From Eudoraea sp. (lineage in GTDB: Bacteria; Bacteroidota; Bacteroidia; Flavobacteriales; Flavobacteriaceae), in assembly GCA_013042925.1 (NCBI GenBank), contig JABDPH010000234.1, forward strand, positions 1-27,025: a stretch of 27,025 nucleotides of DNA. Direction: 5' to 3'. Positions within the stretch are counted from its first letter, which is position 1, and each line of letters begins with the position of its first letter. Below the pieces are notes generated by a model that was given only the letters and a program-made list of their open reading frames with translations, was not told where the DNA came from and did not search any database. Of the stretch, positions 1-7,828 are shown piece by piece. Position numbers and translations under genes: made by a program.

Positions 1-1706
1 CAGAAACAACTTCTTTAAATTCTCTTGTAGCCGAACTCGTGGGAATCGCTTTTTCCTGGGAAGCGCACAAAGGTTTTTATATTCCTTTCCCGGAAGGACG
101 AGAAAATGCACAGAAATTAATTGAACAGCTCCGCCCATTTTTTGAAGCTGAACACATAGAGAAAATTGGTCAGAACTTAAAGTATGAAATTAAAGTACTT
201 CACAAGTACAATCTTACCGTTAAAGGAGAGTTATTTGATACAATGCTGGCTCATTACCTTATAAATCCGGATATGCGTCACAATATGGATGTATTATCGG
301 AAACTTACCTAAACTATACACCCATATCTATTACCGAGCTAATTGGGAAAAAAGGTAAAAATCAACTGAGTATGCGCGATGTTAGTTTAGATAAACAAAC
401 GGAGTATGCAGTAGAAGATGCAGATATAACATTTCAATTAGCAAAACTGTTTGCTAAGGAACTAAGTGAAGCTAAAACGGAAGAACTGTTCAGGAACATT
501 GAGATTCCTTTATTAAGTGTTTTAGCAGATATGGAGTTGGAGGGGATAAACCTTGATAAGGAATTCCTCCATTCACTTTCAAAAGATCTGGATGAGGATA
601 TAAAGAATCTGGAAGTGAAGATATATAAGGAAGCTGGTGAAGAATTTAATATAGCATCACCAAAGCAGTTAGGTGAAATTTTGTTTAATAAGTTAAAGCT
701 TGTTGACAAACCCAAAAAAACGAAAACAGGCCAGTATTCCACCTCAGAAGATGTACTTTCTTCTCTTTCTAAGGGACACGATATTATTAAAGATGTCTTG
801 AATTATAGAGGTCTGGCCAAGTTAAAGAGTACTTATATTGATGCATTGCCGGAACAGGTCGAAAAAAGTACAGGCAGAGTACATACAGATTATATGCAAA
901 CTGTAGCTGCCACAGGAAGATTAAGCAGTAACAATCCTAACCTCCAAAACATACCAATACGGACAGAAAGAGGCAGACAGGTGCGCAAAGCATTTATTCC
1001 AAGAGATGATAATTATATCCTTTTGGCTGCGGATTATTCTCAAATAGAACTTCGGATAATTGCGTCGCTTAGTAAAGAAACAACAATGATTGAAGCCTTT
1101 AAAAATGGCGAAGATATACACGCCTCGACTGCATCTAAAGTTTTTAACGTTCCTCTGGAAGAAGTTACAAGAGATCAGAGAAGTAATGCTAAAACTGTAA
1201 ATTTTGGCATAATCTACGGAGTATCGGCTTTTGGATTGAGCAATCAAACAGATTTATCACGGACTGAGGCTAAGGAACTAATTGATACATACTACAAGAC
1301 GTATCCAAAATTGCGAAATTATATAAGTGATCAAATAGATTTTGCCAGAGAGCACGGGTATGTCCAAACTGTACTGGGAAGAAGACGCTATTTAAAAGAT
1401 ATTAATGGCAGTAATGCCATTGTACGGGGTGCTGCAGAGAGAAATGCCGTTAATGCACCAATACAAGGTAGCGCAGCCGATATCATTAAAATTGCTATGA
1501 TCAATATCCATAAAAAACTTGCTGAGGGGAAATATAAGTCTAAGATGCTTCTCCAGGTTCATGATGAACTAGTCTTTGACATTTATAAACAAGAACTGGA
1601 AGATCTTAAGGTTATAATCAAAACCGAAATGGAAAATGCTTATGAACTCCTTGTGCCCCTGGATGTAGAACTGGGAATTGGTGAAAATTGGCTGGAAGCG
1701 CACTGA
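1..1706 (+). CDS. polA: DNA polymerase I, C-terminal part (5' end outside window)
   Basis: Repair and Okazaki-fragment-maturation DNA polymerase. The reading frame is open from the first bases (first full codon at position 3) and enters inside the 3'-5' exonuclease domain, so the 5' nuclease domain and the first exonuclease motif lie upstream. A GTG at 39 is an internal valine, not a start. Visible exonuclease elements are FDTMLAHYLIN and YAVEDADITFQL, which match the second and third acidic motifs of proofreading PolA, so proofreading is probably intact. The polymerase domain shows motif A (DYSQIELR, near base 1032), motif B (RSNAKTVNFGIIYG, near 1174) and motif C (LQVHDEL, near 1554). The end is the usual GIGENWLEAH-type tail, followed at once by a hairpin terminator. 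Family identity is certain; only the missing N-terminus is unknown. Confidence 0.97.
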   Translation, partial: ETTSLNSLVAELVGIAFSWEAHKGFYIPFPEGRENAQKLIEQLRPFFEAEHIEKIGQNLKYEIKVLHKYNLTVKGELFDTMLAHYLINPDMRHNMDVLSETYLNYTPISITELIGKKGKNQLSMRDVSLDKQTEYAVEDADITFQLAKLFAKELSEAKTEELFRNIEIPLLSVLADMELEGINLDKEFLHSLSKDLDEDIKNLEVKIYKEAGEEFNIASPKQLGEILFNKLKLVDKPKKTKTGQYSTSEDVLSSLSKGHDIIKDVLNYRGLAKLKSTYIDALPEQVEKSTGRVHTDYMQTVAATGRLSSNNPNLQNIPIRTERGRQVRKAFIPRDDNYILLAADYSQIELRIIASLSKETTMIEAFKNGEDIHASTASKVFNVPLEEVTRDQRSNAKTVNFGIIYGVSAFGLSNQTDLSRTEAKELIDTYYKTYPKLRNYISDQIDFAREHGYVQTVLGRRRYLKDINGSNAIVRGAAERNAVNAPIQGSAADIIKIAMINIHKKLAEGKYKSKMLLQVHDELVFDIYKQELEDLKVIIKTEMENAYELLVPLDVELGIGENWLEAH

Positions 1707-1712
1707 TACCAA

Positions 1713-1741
1713 AAAACCCTTTGAAAAATACAAAGGGTTTT
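1713..1741. terminator. Bidirectional intrinsic terminator between polA and the lipoprotein gene
   Basis: Perfect 11-bp inverted repeat AAAACCCTTTG (1713-1723) and CAAAGGGTTTT (1731-1741) around a 7-base loop. The A-run on the left arm and the T-run on the right arm give a T-tract in both directions, so it can end polA (+) and the convergent minus-strand gene. Confidence 0.85.
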
Positions 1742-1769
1742 GAGTAAACTTTATTGGTCTAAATGTTAA

Positions 1770-2267
1770 TTATCTTTTTGTAAAGATCAATTCACCACCA
1801 TCATCAAAATTGGCAAAATCTAATTCCACAGCATTTACCCTCATCGTATTTCCGGAAATAGTTACACTGACCGTAGTCTCCATTTCATTTTCGTCTATAT
1901 AGGTAAGCACTCCTCCTTCATAAAGATAATTATCTACACTTGTATCTTTCTCTGTAGGACATGGAACATCAAGCCCTGTTCCTCCTGTATTTACATTTAT
2001 ATCCAGGTAATTTCCCGAGTTCTCGGTAATAACAGTTTGGTCTGCATTAAAGGTAATCGTCATAAGAGAGCAGTCTAAGGCAGATAAAAAATTTAATATA
2101 TCTCTCGCAAATTTTTCATCATCACTTGCTGTACTGTCATCAATTTCCAAAGCGGTTAAATCCCATGACCCAATAATATCATTATCTTGATTAGTATCAT
2201 CTTTGTCTGATGAGCATGAGAATAATAAAGCTGTTGCAATAAAAAGGGCTAATAGGTTACGTTTCAT
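1770..2267 (-). CDS. Lipocalin-like surface lipoprotein, function unknown
   Basis: 165-residue predicted lipoprotein. The N-terminus is a signal peptide ending in a lipobox LLFSC with the lipidated cysteine at residue 18. The residues just after it (SSDKDD) resemble the lysine-plus-acidic lipoprotein export signal described for flavobacterial surface lipoproteins, so outer-leaflet or surface location is plausible. The mature part begins with IIGSWDLTALEI, the typical first strand of small Bacteroidetes lipocalin-like proteins, followed by alternating beta-strand-like segments (MTITFNADQTV, GGVLTYID, VSVTISGNTM, GELIFTKR). Two cysteines (LDCSL and DVPCPTE) could form a disulfide. It stands alone, convergent with polA. 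No ligand or enzymatic role can be read from the sequence. Confidence 0.82.
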   Translation of the reverse strand: MKRNLLALFIATALLFSCSSDKDDTNQDNDIIGSWDLTALEIDDSTASDDEKFARDILNFLSALDCSLMTITFNADQTVITENSGNYLDINVNTGGTGLDVPCPTEKDTSVDNYLYEGGVLTYIDENEMETTVSVTISGNTMRVNAVELDFANFDDGGELIFTKR

Positions 2268-2467
2268 TTTTTTGGGTTTATTAATATTTCATCAGTTGAA
2301 AAACGTAAAATATTGCTATATAGTATGCCTGGTTAGCTTGTTTAACCAACAATTTAAAATAAAAATCGATAGTCTTTTGTTTATCATAACATACAACAAT
2401 CAAAATCTTGCCCTATATATCAGGATTAATAAGACCTAATTATTTTAAAAAAATTGAGAAATAAGGG

Positions 2468-2498
2468 TTTGCATTTAAACTTAATAGTTGTACATTTG
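2468..2498 (+). promoter_or_regulatory. Bacteroidetes-type promoter of rplM-rpsI
   Basis: TTTG at 2468-2471 and TACATTTG at 2491-2498, 19 bases apart, fit the Bacteroidetes housekeeping consensus (TTTG, 17-23 bases, TAnnTTTG). Transcription would begin near 2504, leaving a leader of about 40 bases that contains a small CCC/GGG hairpin (2502-2514) before the GTG start. Confidence 0.75.
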
Positions 2499-2545
2499 CA
2501 GCCCGTTAAAAGGGATTGGAGTGTTTAATTAATAAATAGAAAGTA

Positions 2546-3001
2546 GTGGATACATTGAGCTACAAGACCAAATCTGCTAATAAGAATACAGTTGAAAAAC
2601 AGTGGTTATTAGTTGATGCTGAAGGCCAGACTTTAGGAAGACTTGCTTCTAAAGTGGCGAAAATTTTAAGAGGCAAATACAAACCAAGTTTTACACCACA
2701 TGTTGATTGCGGTGACAATGTTGTTATTGTGAACGCAGAAAAAATTCAACTTAGTGGAAATAAATGGGAAGACAAGACCTATCTAAGGTATACGGGCTAT
2801 CCCGGAGGTCAAAGATCAACCACTGCTCGGGAACTCTTAGATAAAAATCCTGCAAGTATTATTGAGAAAGCAGTAAAAGGCATGCTTCCAAAAAATAAGC
2901 TGGGAGCCGAATTATTTAGAAACTTAAGAGTTTATGCCGGAACTGATCACGATCAGGAAGCACAAAAACCAAAGGCTATTAACTTAAATGACCTTAATTA
3001 G
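2546..3001 (+). CDS. rplM: 50S ribosomal protein L13 (GTG start)
   Basis: 151-residue large-subunit protein L13, an early-assembly 23S rRNA-binding protein. The conserved core is clear: [19 protein letters not shown] near the N-terminus, [31 protein letters not shown], and the C-terminal [13 protein letters not shown] and LRVYAG segments. The start is GTG at 2546, which yields the flavobacterial N-terminus MDTLSYKT; no in-frame ATG would keep that segment. There is no Shine-Dalgarno sequence upstream, as is normal for the phylum. The stop codon TAG (2999-3001) directly abuts the ATG of rpsI, the standard L13-S9 pair, so the two are co-transcribed from the promoter at 2468-2498 and probably translationally coupled. 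Confidence 0.97.
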   Translation: MDTLSYKTKSANKNTVEKQWLLVDAEGQTLGRLASKVAKILRGKYKPSFTPHVDCGDNVVIVNAEKIQLSGNKWEDKTYLRYTGYPGGQRSTTARELLDKNPASIIEKAVKGMLPKNKLGAELFRNLRVYAGTDHDQEAQKPKAINLNDLN

Positions 3002-3388
3002 ATGGACATAATTCATAAAATAGGTAGAAGAAAAACTGCAGTCGCACGCGTATATATTTCTGAAGGGAAAGGCAAGATTACTGTTAATGACAGAGCATTA
3101 GATGATTATTTTTCTACTGCGACGTTACAGTATAAAGTTAAACAGCCTTTTGCTTTAACCAATACCGTAGACAATTATGATGTTAAAGTTAATGTTTACG
3201 GAGGCGGAATAACAGGTCAGGCAGAAGCAGTGCGTTTAGCCTTGTCCAGGGGTCTATGTGAGATTGAGGCCGAAAACAGAGAATTATTAAAACCTGAAGG
3301 ATTACTTACCAGAGATCCCAGAATGGTTGAACGTAAAAAGTTTGGACAGAAGAAAGCAAGGAAGAAATTCCAATTCTCTAAACGATAA
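3002..3388 (+). CDS. rpsI: 30S ribosomal protein S9
   Basis: 128-residue small-subunit protein S9, whose basic tail reaches the P-site tRNA. Family signatures are IGRRKTAVARVYI at residues 6-18, the YGGGITGQAEAVRLALSRGL segment in the middle, and the C-terminus LTRDPRMVERKKFGQKKARKKFQFSKR, ending in the invariant KR. Length is normal. It starts on the base after the rplM stop, so translation of the two is likely coupled. The gene is followed by a short hairpin (3399-3421) and then a structured spacer before rpsB. Confidence 0.97.
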   Translation: MDIIHKIGRRKTAVARVYISEGKGKITVNDRALDDYFSTATLQYKVKQPFALTNTVDNYDVKVNVYGGGITGQAEAVRLALSRGLCEIEAENRELLKPEGLLTRDPRMVERKKFGQKKARKKFQFSKR

Positions 3389-3398
3389 AAAAATATTG

Positions 3399-3421
3399 TC
3401 CTGGAACGAATTCAGGATTTT
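3399..3421 (+). terminator. Weak hairpin after rpsI, possible terminator or attenuator
   Basis: TCCTG (3399-3403) pairs with CAGGA (3413-3417) and is followed by TTTT. The 5-bp stem and short T-run are weak, so part of the transcription probably continues into rpsB. Confidence 0.35.
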
Positions 3422-3439
3422 AACCCAAGTTCATTGAAA

Positions 3440-3568
3440 GTCTCGTCTTGTAGAGACAATTAAAAATCTAAGCCTCCTGGCTACTTATATTTTGAGTGTC
3501 AATAAAAGGAGGTATAGAAAAAATTTAGTTTAGCATCTAAATGTTGGAGGCTTTCCCCTAAAAAGGAA
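3440..3568 (+). promoter_or_regulatory. Candidate structured rpsB leader with alternative pairings
   Basis: Spacer upstream of rpsB with several complementary blocks. GTCTC/GAGAC (3440-3444/3453-3457) forms a hairpin. AGCC-TCCT-GGCT (3471-3482) can form a small hairpin presenting TCCT in its loop. CCTCCT (3473-3478) is exactly complementary to AGGAGG (3507-3512), and AAGCCTCC (3470-3477) is exactly complementary to GGAGGCTT (3546-3553); these two pairings exclude each other. ATTTAG/CTAAAT (3523-3528/3537-3542) is nested inside the longer pairing. By analogy with S2 autoregulation of rpsB-tsf in enterobacteria this could be a ribosomal-protein leader; that role is inference. No clear rpsB promoter was found, only an off-spaced TATATTTTG at 3486-3494. 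Confidence 0.45.
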
Positions 3569-3616
3569 TACCACTTCATCATTGCTAATTCAAAAGAACG
3601 TAAACTAAGTATAAAA

Positions 3617-4789
3617 ATGGCTAAGAAAGCTGAAGTAAAAGAATTATTGGAAGCAGGTGTGCACTTTGGACACCTTACACGAAAATGGAATCCGAATATG
3701 GCTCCTTATATCTACATGGAGCGTAATGGAATTCACGTTATCAATTTATATAAAACAGTTGCTAAATTGGAGGAGGCAAATGAAGCCTTGTCTAAAATTG
3801 CCGCGTCCGGAAGGAAAATCCTATTTGTAGCTACAAAAAAACAGGCAAAAGATATTGTTGCCGAGAAAGTTGCCAATGTAAATATGCCCTATATCACCGA
3901 AAGATGGCCGGGAGGTATGTTGACAAACTTTGTGACTATTAGAAAAGCCGTTAAAAAAATGGCTTCTATTGATAGGATGAAGAAAGATGGAACGTTTAAT
4001 ACGCTTTCCAAAAAAGAACGATTACAGGTAGATCGTCTCCGTGCTAAATTGGAAAAGAACCTGGGTTCAATCTCAGATATGACGCGTTTACCTGGCGCCT
4101 TGTTTGTTGTGGATACTATGCGAGAGCATATTGCCGTAAAGGAGGCCCAAAAATTGAATATCCCAATATTTGCTATGGTTGATACCAACTCGGATCCGAG
4201 ACCTATCAATTATGTAATTCCTTCAAATGATGATGCATCTAAATCCATCAATGTGATATTAACGGAAGTTACAAATGCAATTGCAGCAGGTCTGGAAGAG
4301 CGTAAATCCGAAAAACAGGCGGAAAAAGAAGGTGCTGCTCCAAAAACTGCGGCCACTACTGAAACAGAGGTTGTAGAAAAAGTTGAGAAAGAAACTGAGG
4401 TGGAAGCTAAAGCTCCGAAAGAAGAAAAAGCTGAAACAGCTAAAGTAGAAGAAACCCCTAAACAGGTAAAAGAAGAAGCTGCACCAAAAACTGAAAAGAA
4501 AGAAAAAGCCGAAGTTAAAAAAACGGTAAAAGCAGAAGCTGACAATCTTACAAAGATTGAGGGTATTGGTCCAAAAGCAGCCGAAGCACTTACCAAGGCA
4601 GGTATTGATTCATATGCAAAATTAGCCAAGGCAAAAGCAGATAAAATCAAGGAGATTCTGACTGAAGCGAGTTCCAGAATGGCACATTTAGATCCTGATT
4701 CTTGGCCAAAACAAGCAAAAATGGCTGCTGATGGTAACTGGGACGAATTGAAAGAATGGCAGGAAAATGCTAAAGGAGGAGTAGAATAA
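3617..4789 (+). CDS. rpsB: 30S ribosomal protein S2 with long tail and C-terminal helix-hairpin-helix domain
   Basis: Residues 1 to about 230 are a complete S2 protein: LEAGVHFGHLTRKWNPNM at the start, ITERWPGGMLTNF near 93-105, LPGALFVVDT near 158-167 and the VDTNSDPRPINYVIPSNDDA segment near 188-207. The usual family length is about 230-260 residues; this protein has 390. Residues 231-307 are a low-complexity Lys/Glu/Ala/Thr linker. Residues 308-390 form a second domain starting LTKIEGIGPKAAEAL, a helix-hairpin-helix signature, and continuing through HLDPDSWPKQAKMAADGNWDELKEWQ. I recall similar domains as tails on other Bacteroidetes ribosomal proteins such as L21 and L17, but could not search. 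The frame is uninterrupted and the gene runs into tsf after 65 bases, so the tail is a true part of the protein. Role in subunit assembly or nucleic-acid binding is inference. Confidence 0.95.
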   Translation: MAKKAEVKELLEAGVHFGHLTRKWNPNMAPYIYMERNGIHVINLYKTVAKLEEANEALSKIAASGRKILFVATKKQAKDIVAEKVANVNMPYITERWPGGMLTNFVTIRKAVKKMASIDRMKKDGTFNTLSKKERLQVDRLRAKLEKNLGSISDMTRLPGALFVVDTMREHIAVKEAQKLNIPIFAMVDTNSDPRPINYVIPSNDDASKSINVILTEVTNAIAAGLEERKSEKQAEKEGAAPKTAATTETEVVEKVEKETEVEAKAPKEEKAETAKVEETPKQVKEEAAPKTEKKEKAEVKKTVKAEADNLTKIEGIGPKAAEALTKAGIDSYAKLAKAKADKIKEILTEASSRMAHLDPDSWPKQAKMAADGNWDELKEWQENAKGGVE

Positions 4790-4816
4790 GTAAAGATTTA
4801 TTAAATAATTTACAAC

Positions 4817-4838
4817 TGAACATGAGCGAACATGTTCA
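4817..4838 (+). promoter_or_regulatory. Hairpin in the rpsB-tsf spacer
   Basis: TGAACAT (4817-4823) and ATGTTCA (4832-4838) form a perfect 7-bp stem with an 8-base loop, 16 bases before the tsf ATG. No T-run follows, so it is not a terminator. It may protect an RNA end or tune tsf translation relative to rpsB. Confidence 0.45.
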
Positions 4839-4854
4839 ATAAAAAGAAAACAAA

Positions 4855-5679
4855 ATGGTAAAAATTACCGCCGCAGAAGTTAATAATTTAAGAAAGACAA
4901 CTGGTGCAGGAATGATGGACTGCAAAAATGCACTTGTTGAAGCTGAAGGAGATTTTGAAAAAGCCATCGAAATTCTTCGAAAAAAAGGTCAGAAAGTGGC
5001 TGCAAAGCGAGCAGATAGAGATTCATCTGAAGGGGCAACTATAGCTCAGGTTAATCCTGACAAAACCAGTGGAGTTTTAATTTCCCTTAATTGTGAAACT
5101 GATTTTGTTGCCAAGAATGATAGTTTTGTTGCCCTGGCAAATGAGCTGGCTAAACTTGCACTTGATTTTGAAAGTAAAGATGAATTCCTGAACGCGAATT
5201 ACAATGGTATTTCTGTAAAGGAAAAACTTACTGAACAAACTGGTGTAATTGGCGAAAAAATTGAAATTGGTGGCTTTAAAAAACTGAATGCTCCTTATGT
5301 AGGATCCTATATTCATGCGGGTAACAAGATTGCAACTTTGGTCGGACTTTCGAATGCGGTTGAAGGTGCAGCTGTAGCCGCCAAAGATATAGCGATGCAG
5401 GCAGCAGCTATGAATCCGGTTGCACTTGATGAATCGGAAGTAGATCAATCCGTTATTGATAAGGAAATAGAAATAGCCAAAGATCAGCTACGTCAGGAAG
5501 GTAAGCCAGAGGCAATGCTGGACAATATTGCAAAAGGTAAATTAAAACGTTTCTTTAAAGATAACACTCTTATTAATCAGGCTTTTATTAAAGATAGTAA
5601 GCAGAGTGTTTCTCAATACATTCAATCTGTCAGTCCTGATTTGGAAATAACAGGTTTTGAAAGGTTAGCTTTAGGCTAA
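4855..5679 (+). CDS. tsf: Translation elongation factor Ts
   Basis: 274-residue nucleotide-exchange factor that releases GDP from EF-Tu. The N-terminal UBA-like domain reads VKITAAEVNNLRKTTGAGMMDCKNAL, followed by the ILRKKGQKVAAKRADR helix. The TDFVAKND motif, which contacts the EF-Tu G domain, lies near residues 81-88 in the form CETDFVAKND. The dimerisation/core region contains YVGSYIHAGNKIATLVGL and the DIAMQAAAMNP helix, and the C-terminal module ends with QSVSQYIQ. Length is typical of Bacteroidetes EF-Ts. It is the last gene of the rpsB-tsf operon and is followed within 20 bases by a strong terminator. Confidence 0.97.
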   Translation: MVKITAAEVNNLRKTTGAGMMDCKNALVEAEGDFEKAIEILRKKGQKVAAKRADRDSSEGATIAQVNPDKTSGVLISLNCETDFVAKNDSFVALANELAKLALDFESKDEFLNANYNGISVKEKLTEQTGVIGEKIEIGGFKKLNAPYVGSYIHAGNKIATLVGLSNAVEGAAVAAKDIAMQAAAMNPVALDESEVDQSVIDKEIEIAKDQLRQEGKPEAMLDNIAKGKLKRFFKDNTLINQAFIKDSKQSVSQYIQSVSPDLEITGFERLALG

Positions 5680-5698
5680 AACACCTATTTGAATTATT

Positions 5699-5735
5699 AA
5701 AAAGCCGCTTTTCTTTTTGAAAAGCGGCTTTTTTT
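5699..5735. terminator. Strong intrinsic terminator after tsf
   Basis: Perfect 15-bp inverted repeat AAAAAGCCGCTTTTC (5699-5713) and GAAAAGCGGCTTTTT (5719-5733) around a 5-base loop, then further T. The A-run on the left gives a T-run on the other strand too, so it may also end the convergent M61 peptidase transcript. Confidence 0.93.
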
Positions 5736-5797
5736 GATCTGTATGCCAATCCTCCGTCGCCGGACTATGAATGCATTCACTATTTCTGGAGAGATCT

Positions 5798-7669
5798 TTA
5801 GCCTTTTAGCCAAGCTTTCCTGAGTTCGGATTCAGGGCTGTTTTCCAGGCTATCTATCGGCACAATTGTAGTTACCCTTAGTGTAGGTGTTCCTACTTTT
5901 CCCTGTAATGTTAGTTCTTCTTCACCGCGTTTGACGACCATTGTAATTTGCCTGTCCGATGTCCATCCAAAACTTTGTCCAATTATAGGCCTGATGGATT
6001 CTAATGAAATTGGCATTCCATCTATACTTTGTATCGTATCCCCTCCTTGTGCCCCAAGATCTGTAAAGAAAGTATTTAATTCAATACCGCTTCTAATAAA
6101 TATTGCATCATTATTGTTCATATCAATATCTATAAAGGGTATTTCTCCATCTAAAAAATAACCGGTTCGCTCCTGAGTATCCGTTGTCATTAATCCAACC
6201 GAGGCCAATATTTCATCATAATCCAAGGGGGTATTTCCTCTAACATATAAATCAAAAAACGATCTGATCTCAGGATAGGTCATTGCCACGATCTCGTCAA
6301 TAATTTCATCATCCTCAAATGGTGTGTCATCGTCATATTTTTTTGAAAGTTCCTTCATTAGCCACAAAACTCCTTTTTCTCCATTGCTCAATTCCCTGAG
6401 CCTAATATCTAAGCTCATATTTAATAAGGTTCCTTTTTCATATACATTAGCATAGTTTCCTTTATAAGGGTTTTCCAAAATATTTCTACTCATAGTCGTA
6501 AATGACATTTCATCGTCATAGGATTTGGAATTGCTTATTTTGTCTACAATTCGGGTGAAGAAATCAGCCTCATCAATCAGCCCTTGCTGGATTTGGAATA
6601 AGTTGGCAAAATATTCAGTAGTTCCTTCATACATCCATAGATGTTGAGACATTTTAGGATCGTTAAAATCAAAAAATTGAATTTCCTTTGAATGGACATT
6701 CAAGGGGGTAACAATGTGAAAAAATTCATGTGAAACAACATCTATCATTGCTTTTTCCAGAGTTGCCAGTGGCATTTGCTCCGGAAGCACTACAACTGTA
6801 GATGTATGATGTTCCAAAGCCCCGAATCCTGAAGCATCATTTTGATCTAGAGTAGATAGATATAATAGAATATTATATTCAGCAGTCCCGTCAATCTCCC
6901 CAAGAAACGCCTTTTGAGCCCGCATCATGCGCTCCATACTTTCTTTTAGATCTGTTGCCGTATAACGGTTATTTGGAGAGTAAACACTCAAATTAACGGT
7001 AATATCATTTATAACAAACGTAGCAATATTTTCTTCTGCATATAGAATTGGGTTATCTACTACTTCAAAATATCTAGAAGCATGAAAGATATCTGTCATA
7101 TTCTGTGAATCATCCTGCTTTTTATTTAATGATGTAGTTGGCACCAGGTGCGAAGGGGAAGAAATGCTTAACTCATAGGGCACTTCCTTGAATCCTTCAA
7201 AATAACCTACAAAACCATGAAGGTTCAAAACAAAATTCTTATCCTTTAAAATATTTGTTCCTGCAGGAGAAAATACCGGATCGTTTGATTCACTTTCAGT
7301 ATCATAAGTGTCAGTAACATAATAAGAGATCTTATCCAATTTGGTGGCATTGGAGATATTCCATTCATTGATTCCGATTGAAGTAACTGAAAGTTCATTA
7401 CCCTGATAATCATACGCTTTCAAGTCCTCAATATACTTACCGTAGTTATCTTCACTATATGTTCCAGGAACTGTTTTTGGAATAAAAAAGGAAATGTCTT
7501 GTTTACTGAATGATCCCGGATCAATAGTTACACTAACTCTATCATTATCAACATTAACTAAATCTATAGTTGTTTCAATAACTGCACTACCTTCAGATAA
7601 TACAGGTTTTGAAGCTCCGCAACCATATAATAATACAAGGAAAACATATGAGATAAATAATTTTTTCAT
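5798..7669 (-). CDS. M61 family metallopeptidase lipoprotein with PDZ-like domain
   Basis: 623-residue predicted zinc aminopeptidase-type enzyme of family M61. The signal peptide ends in a lipobox LLYGC with cysteine 17, so the protein should be anchored in an envelope membrane facing the periplasm or cell surface. Residues about 30-230 form the beta-rich M61 N-terminal domain. The catalytic domain carries the zinc site HEFFH at residues 314-318, with the downstream glutamate in WMYEGTTEYFA (Glu348) as the third ligand, the standard M61 arrangement. The C-terminal region from about residue 515, with GGDTIQSIDGMPI, looks like the PDZ domain common in this family. No required residue is missing. 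It is transcribed alone, divergent from pyrH and convergent with tsf. Substrate preference cannot be read from the sequence. Confidence 0.92.
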   Translation of the reverse strand: MKKLFISYVFLVLLYGCGASKPVLSEGSAVIETTIDLVNVDNDRVSVTIDPGSFSKQDISFFIPKTVPGTYSEDNYGKYIEDLKAYDYQGNELSVTSIGINEWNISNATKLDKISYYVTDTYDTESESNDPVFSPAGTNILKDKNFVLNLHGFVGYFEGFKEVPYELSISSPSHLVPTTSLNKKQDDSQNMTDIFHASRYFEVVDNPILYAEENIATFVINDITVNLSVYSPNNRYTATDLKESMERMMRAQKAFLGEIDGTAEYNILLYLSTLDQNDASGFGALEHHTSTVVVLPEQMPLATLEKAMIDVVSHEFFHIVTPLNVHSKEIQFFDFNDPKMSQHLWMYEGTTEYFANLFQIQQGLIDEADFFTRIVDKISNSKSYDDEMSFTTMSRNILENPYKGNYANVYEKGTLLNMSLDIRLRELSNGEKGVLWLMKELSKKYDDDTPFEDDEIIDEIVAMTYPEIRSFFDLYVRGNTPLDYDEILASVGLMTTDTQERTGYFLDGEIPFIDIDMNNNDAIFIRSGIELNTFFTDLGAQGGDTIQSIDGMPISLESIRPIIGQSFGWTSDRQITMVVKRGEEELTLQGKVGTPTLRVTTIVPIDSLENSPESELRKAWLKG

Positions 7670-7787
7670 GTATGCCTGAGATATGATGTTTAAAAAAACA
7701 AGATTATTAAAATTAATCTAGATCATGCTGGTTATTAGCAAAAAATTAAGATGAACATTAAACCTATTAACGAAGACTTCTCATAAA

Positions 7788-7805
7788 TATTTTTGATTAT
7801 TTTTG
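7788..7805 (+). promoter_or_regulatory. Candidate pyrH promoter, two -7 boxes
   Basis: Two copies of TATTTTTG (7788-7795 and 7798-7805) match TAnnTTTG and lie 24-34 bases before the pyrH ATG. I see no good -33 TTTG at the expected distance, so which box is used is uncertain. Confidence 0.4.
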
Positions 7806-7828
7806 TTTGCAAATCAGCTTAGGACAAT

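Noticed and set aside
39..41. GTG as a start of a complete polA-like gene
   Set aside because: The frame is open to position 3 and reads through conserved PolA exonuclease sequence (SLVAELVGIAF), so this is an internal valine of a gene cut by the window edge.
2203..2439. 78-codon plus-strand frame over the lipoprotein gene start and the rplM upstream region
   Set aside because: It overlaps the clear signal-peptide coding sequence on the other strand, and the product has no recognisable composition or motif; judged chance.
4210..4650. 146-codon Ser/Ala/Phe-rich frame antisense to the S2 tail
   Set aside because: It is the mirror of the repetitive Lys/Glu/Ala codons of rpsB and has no independent support.
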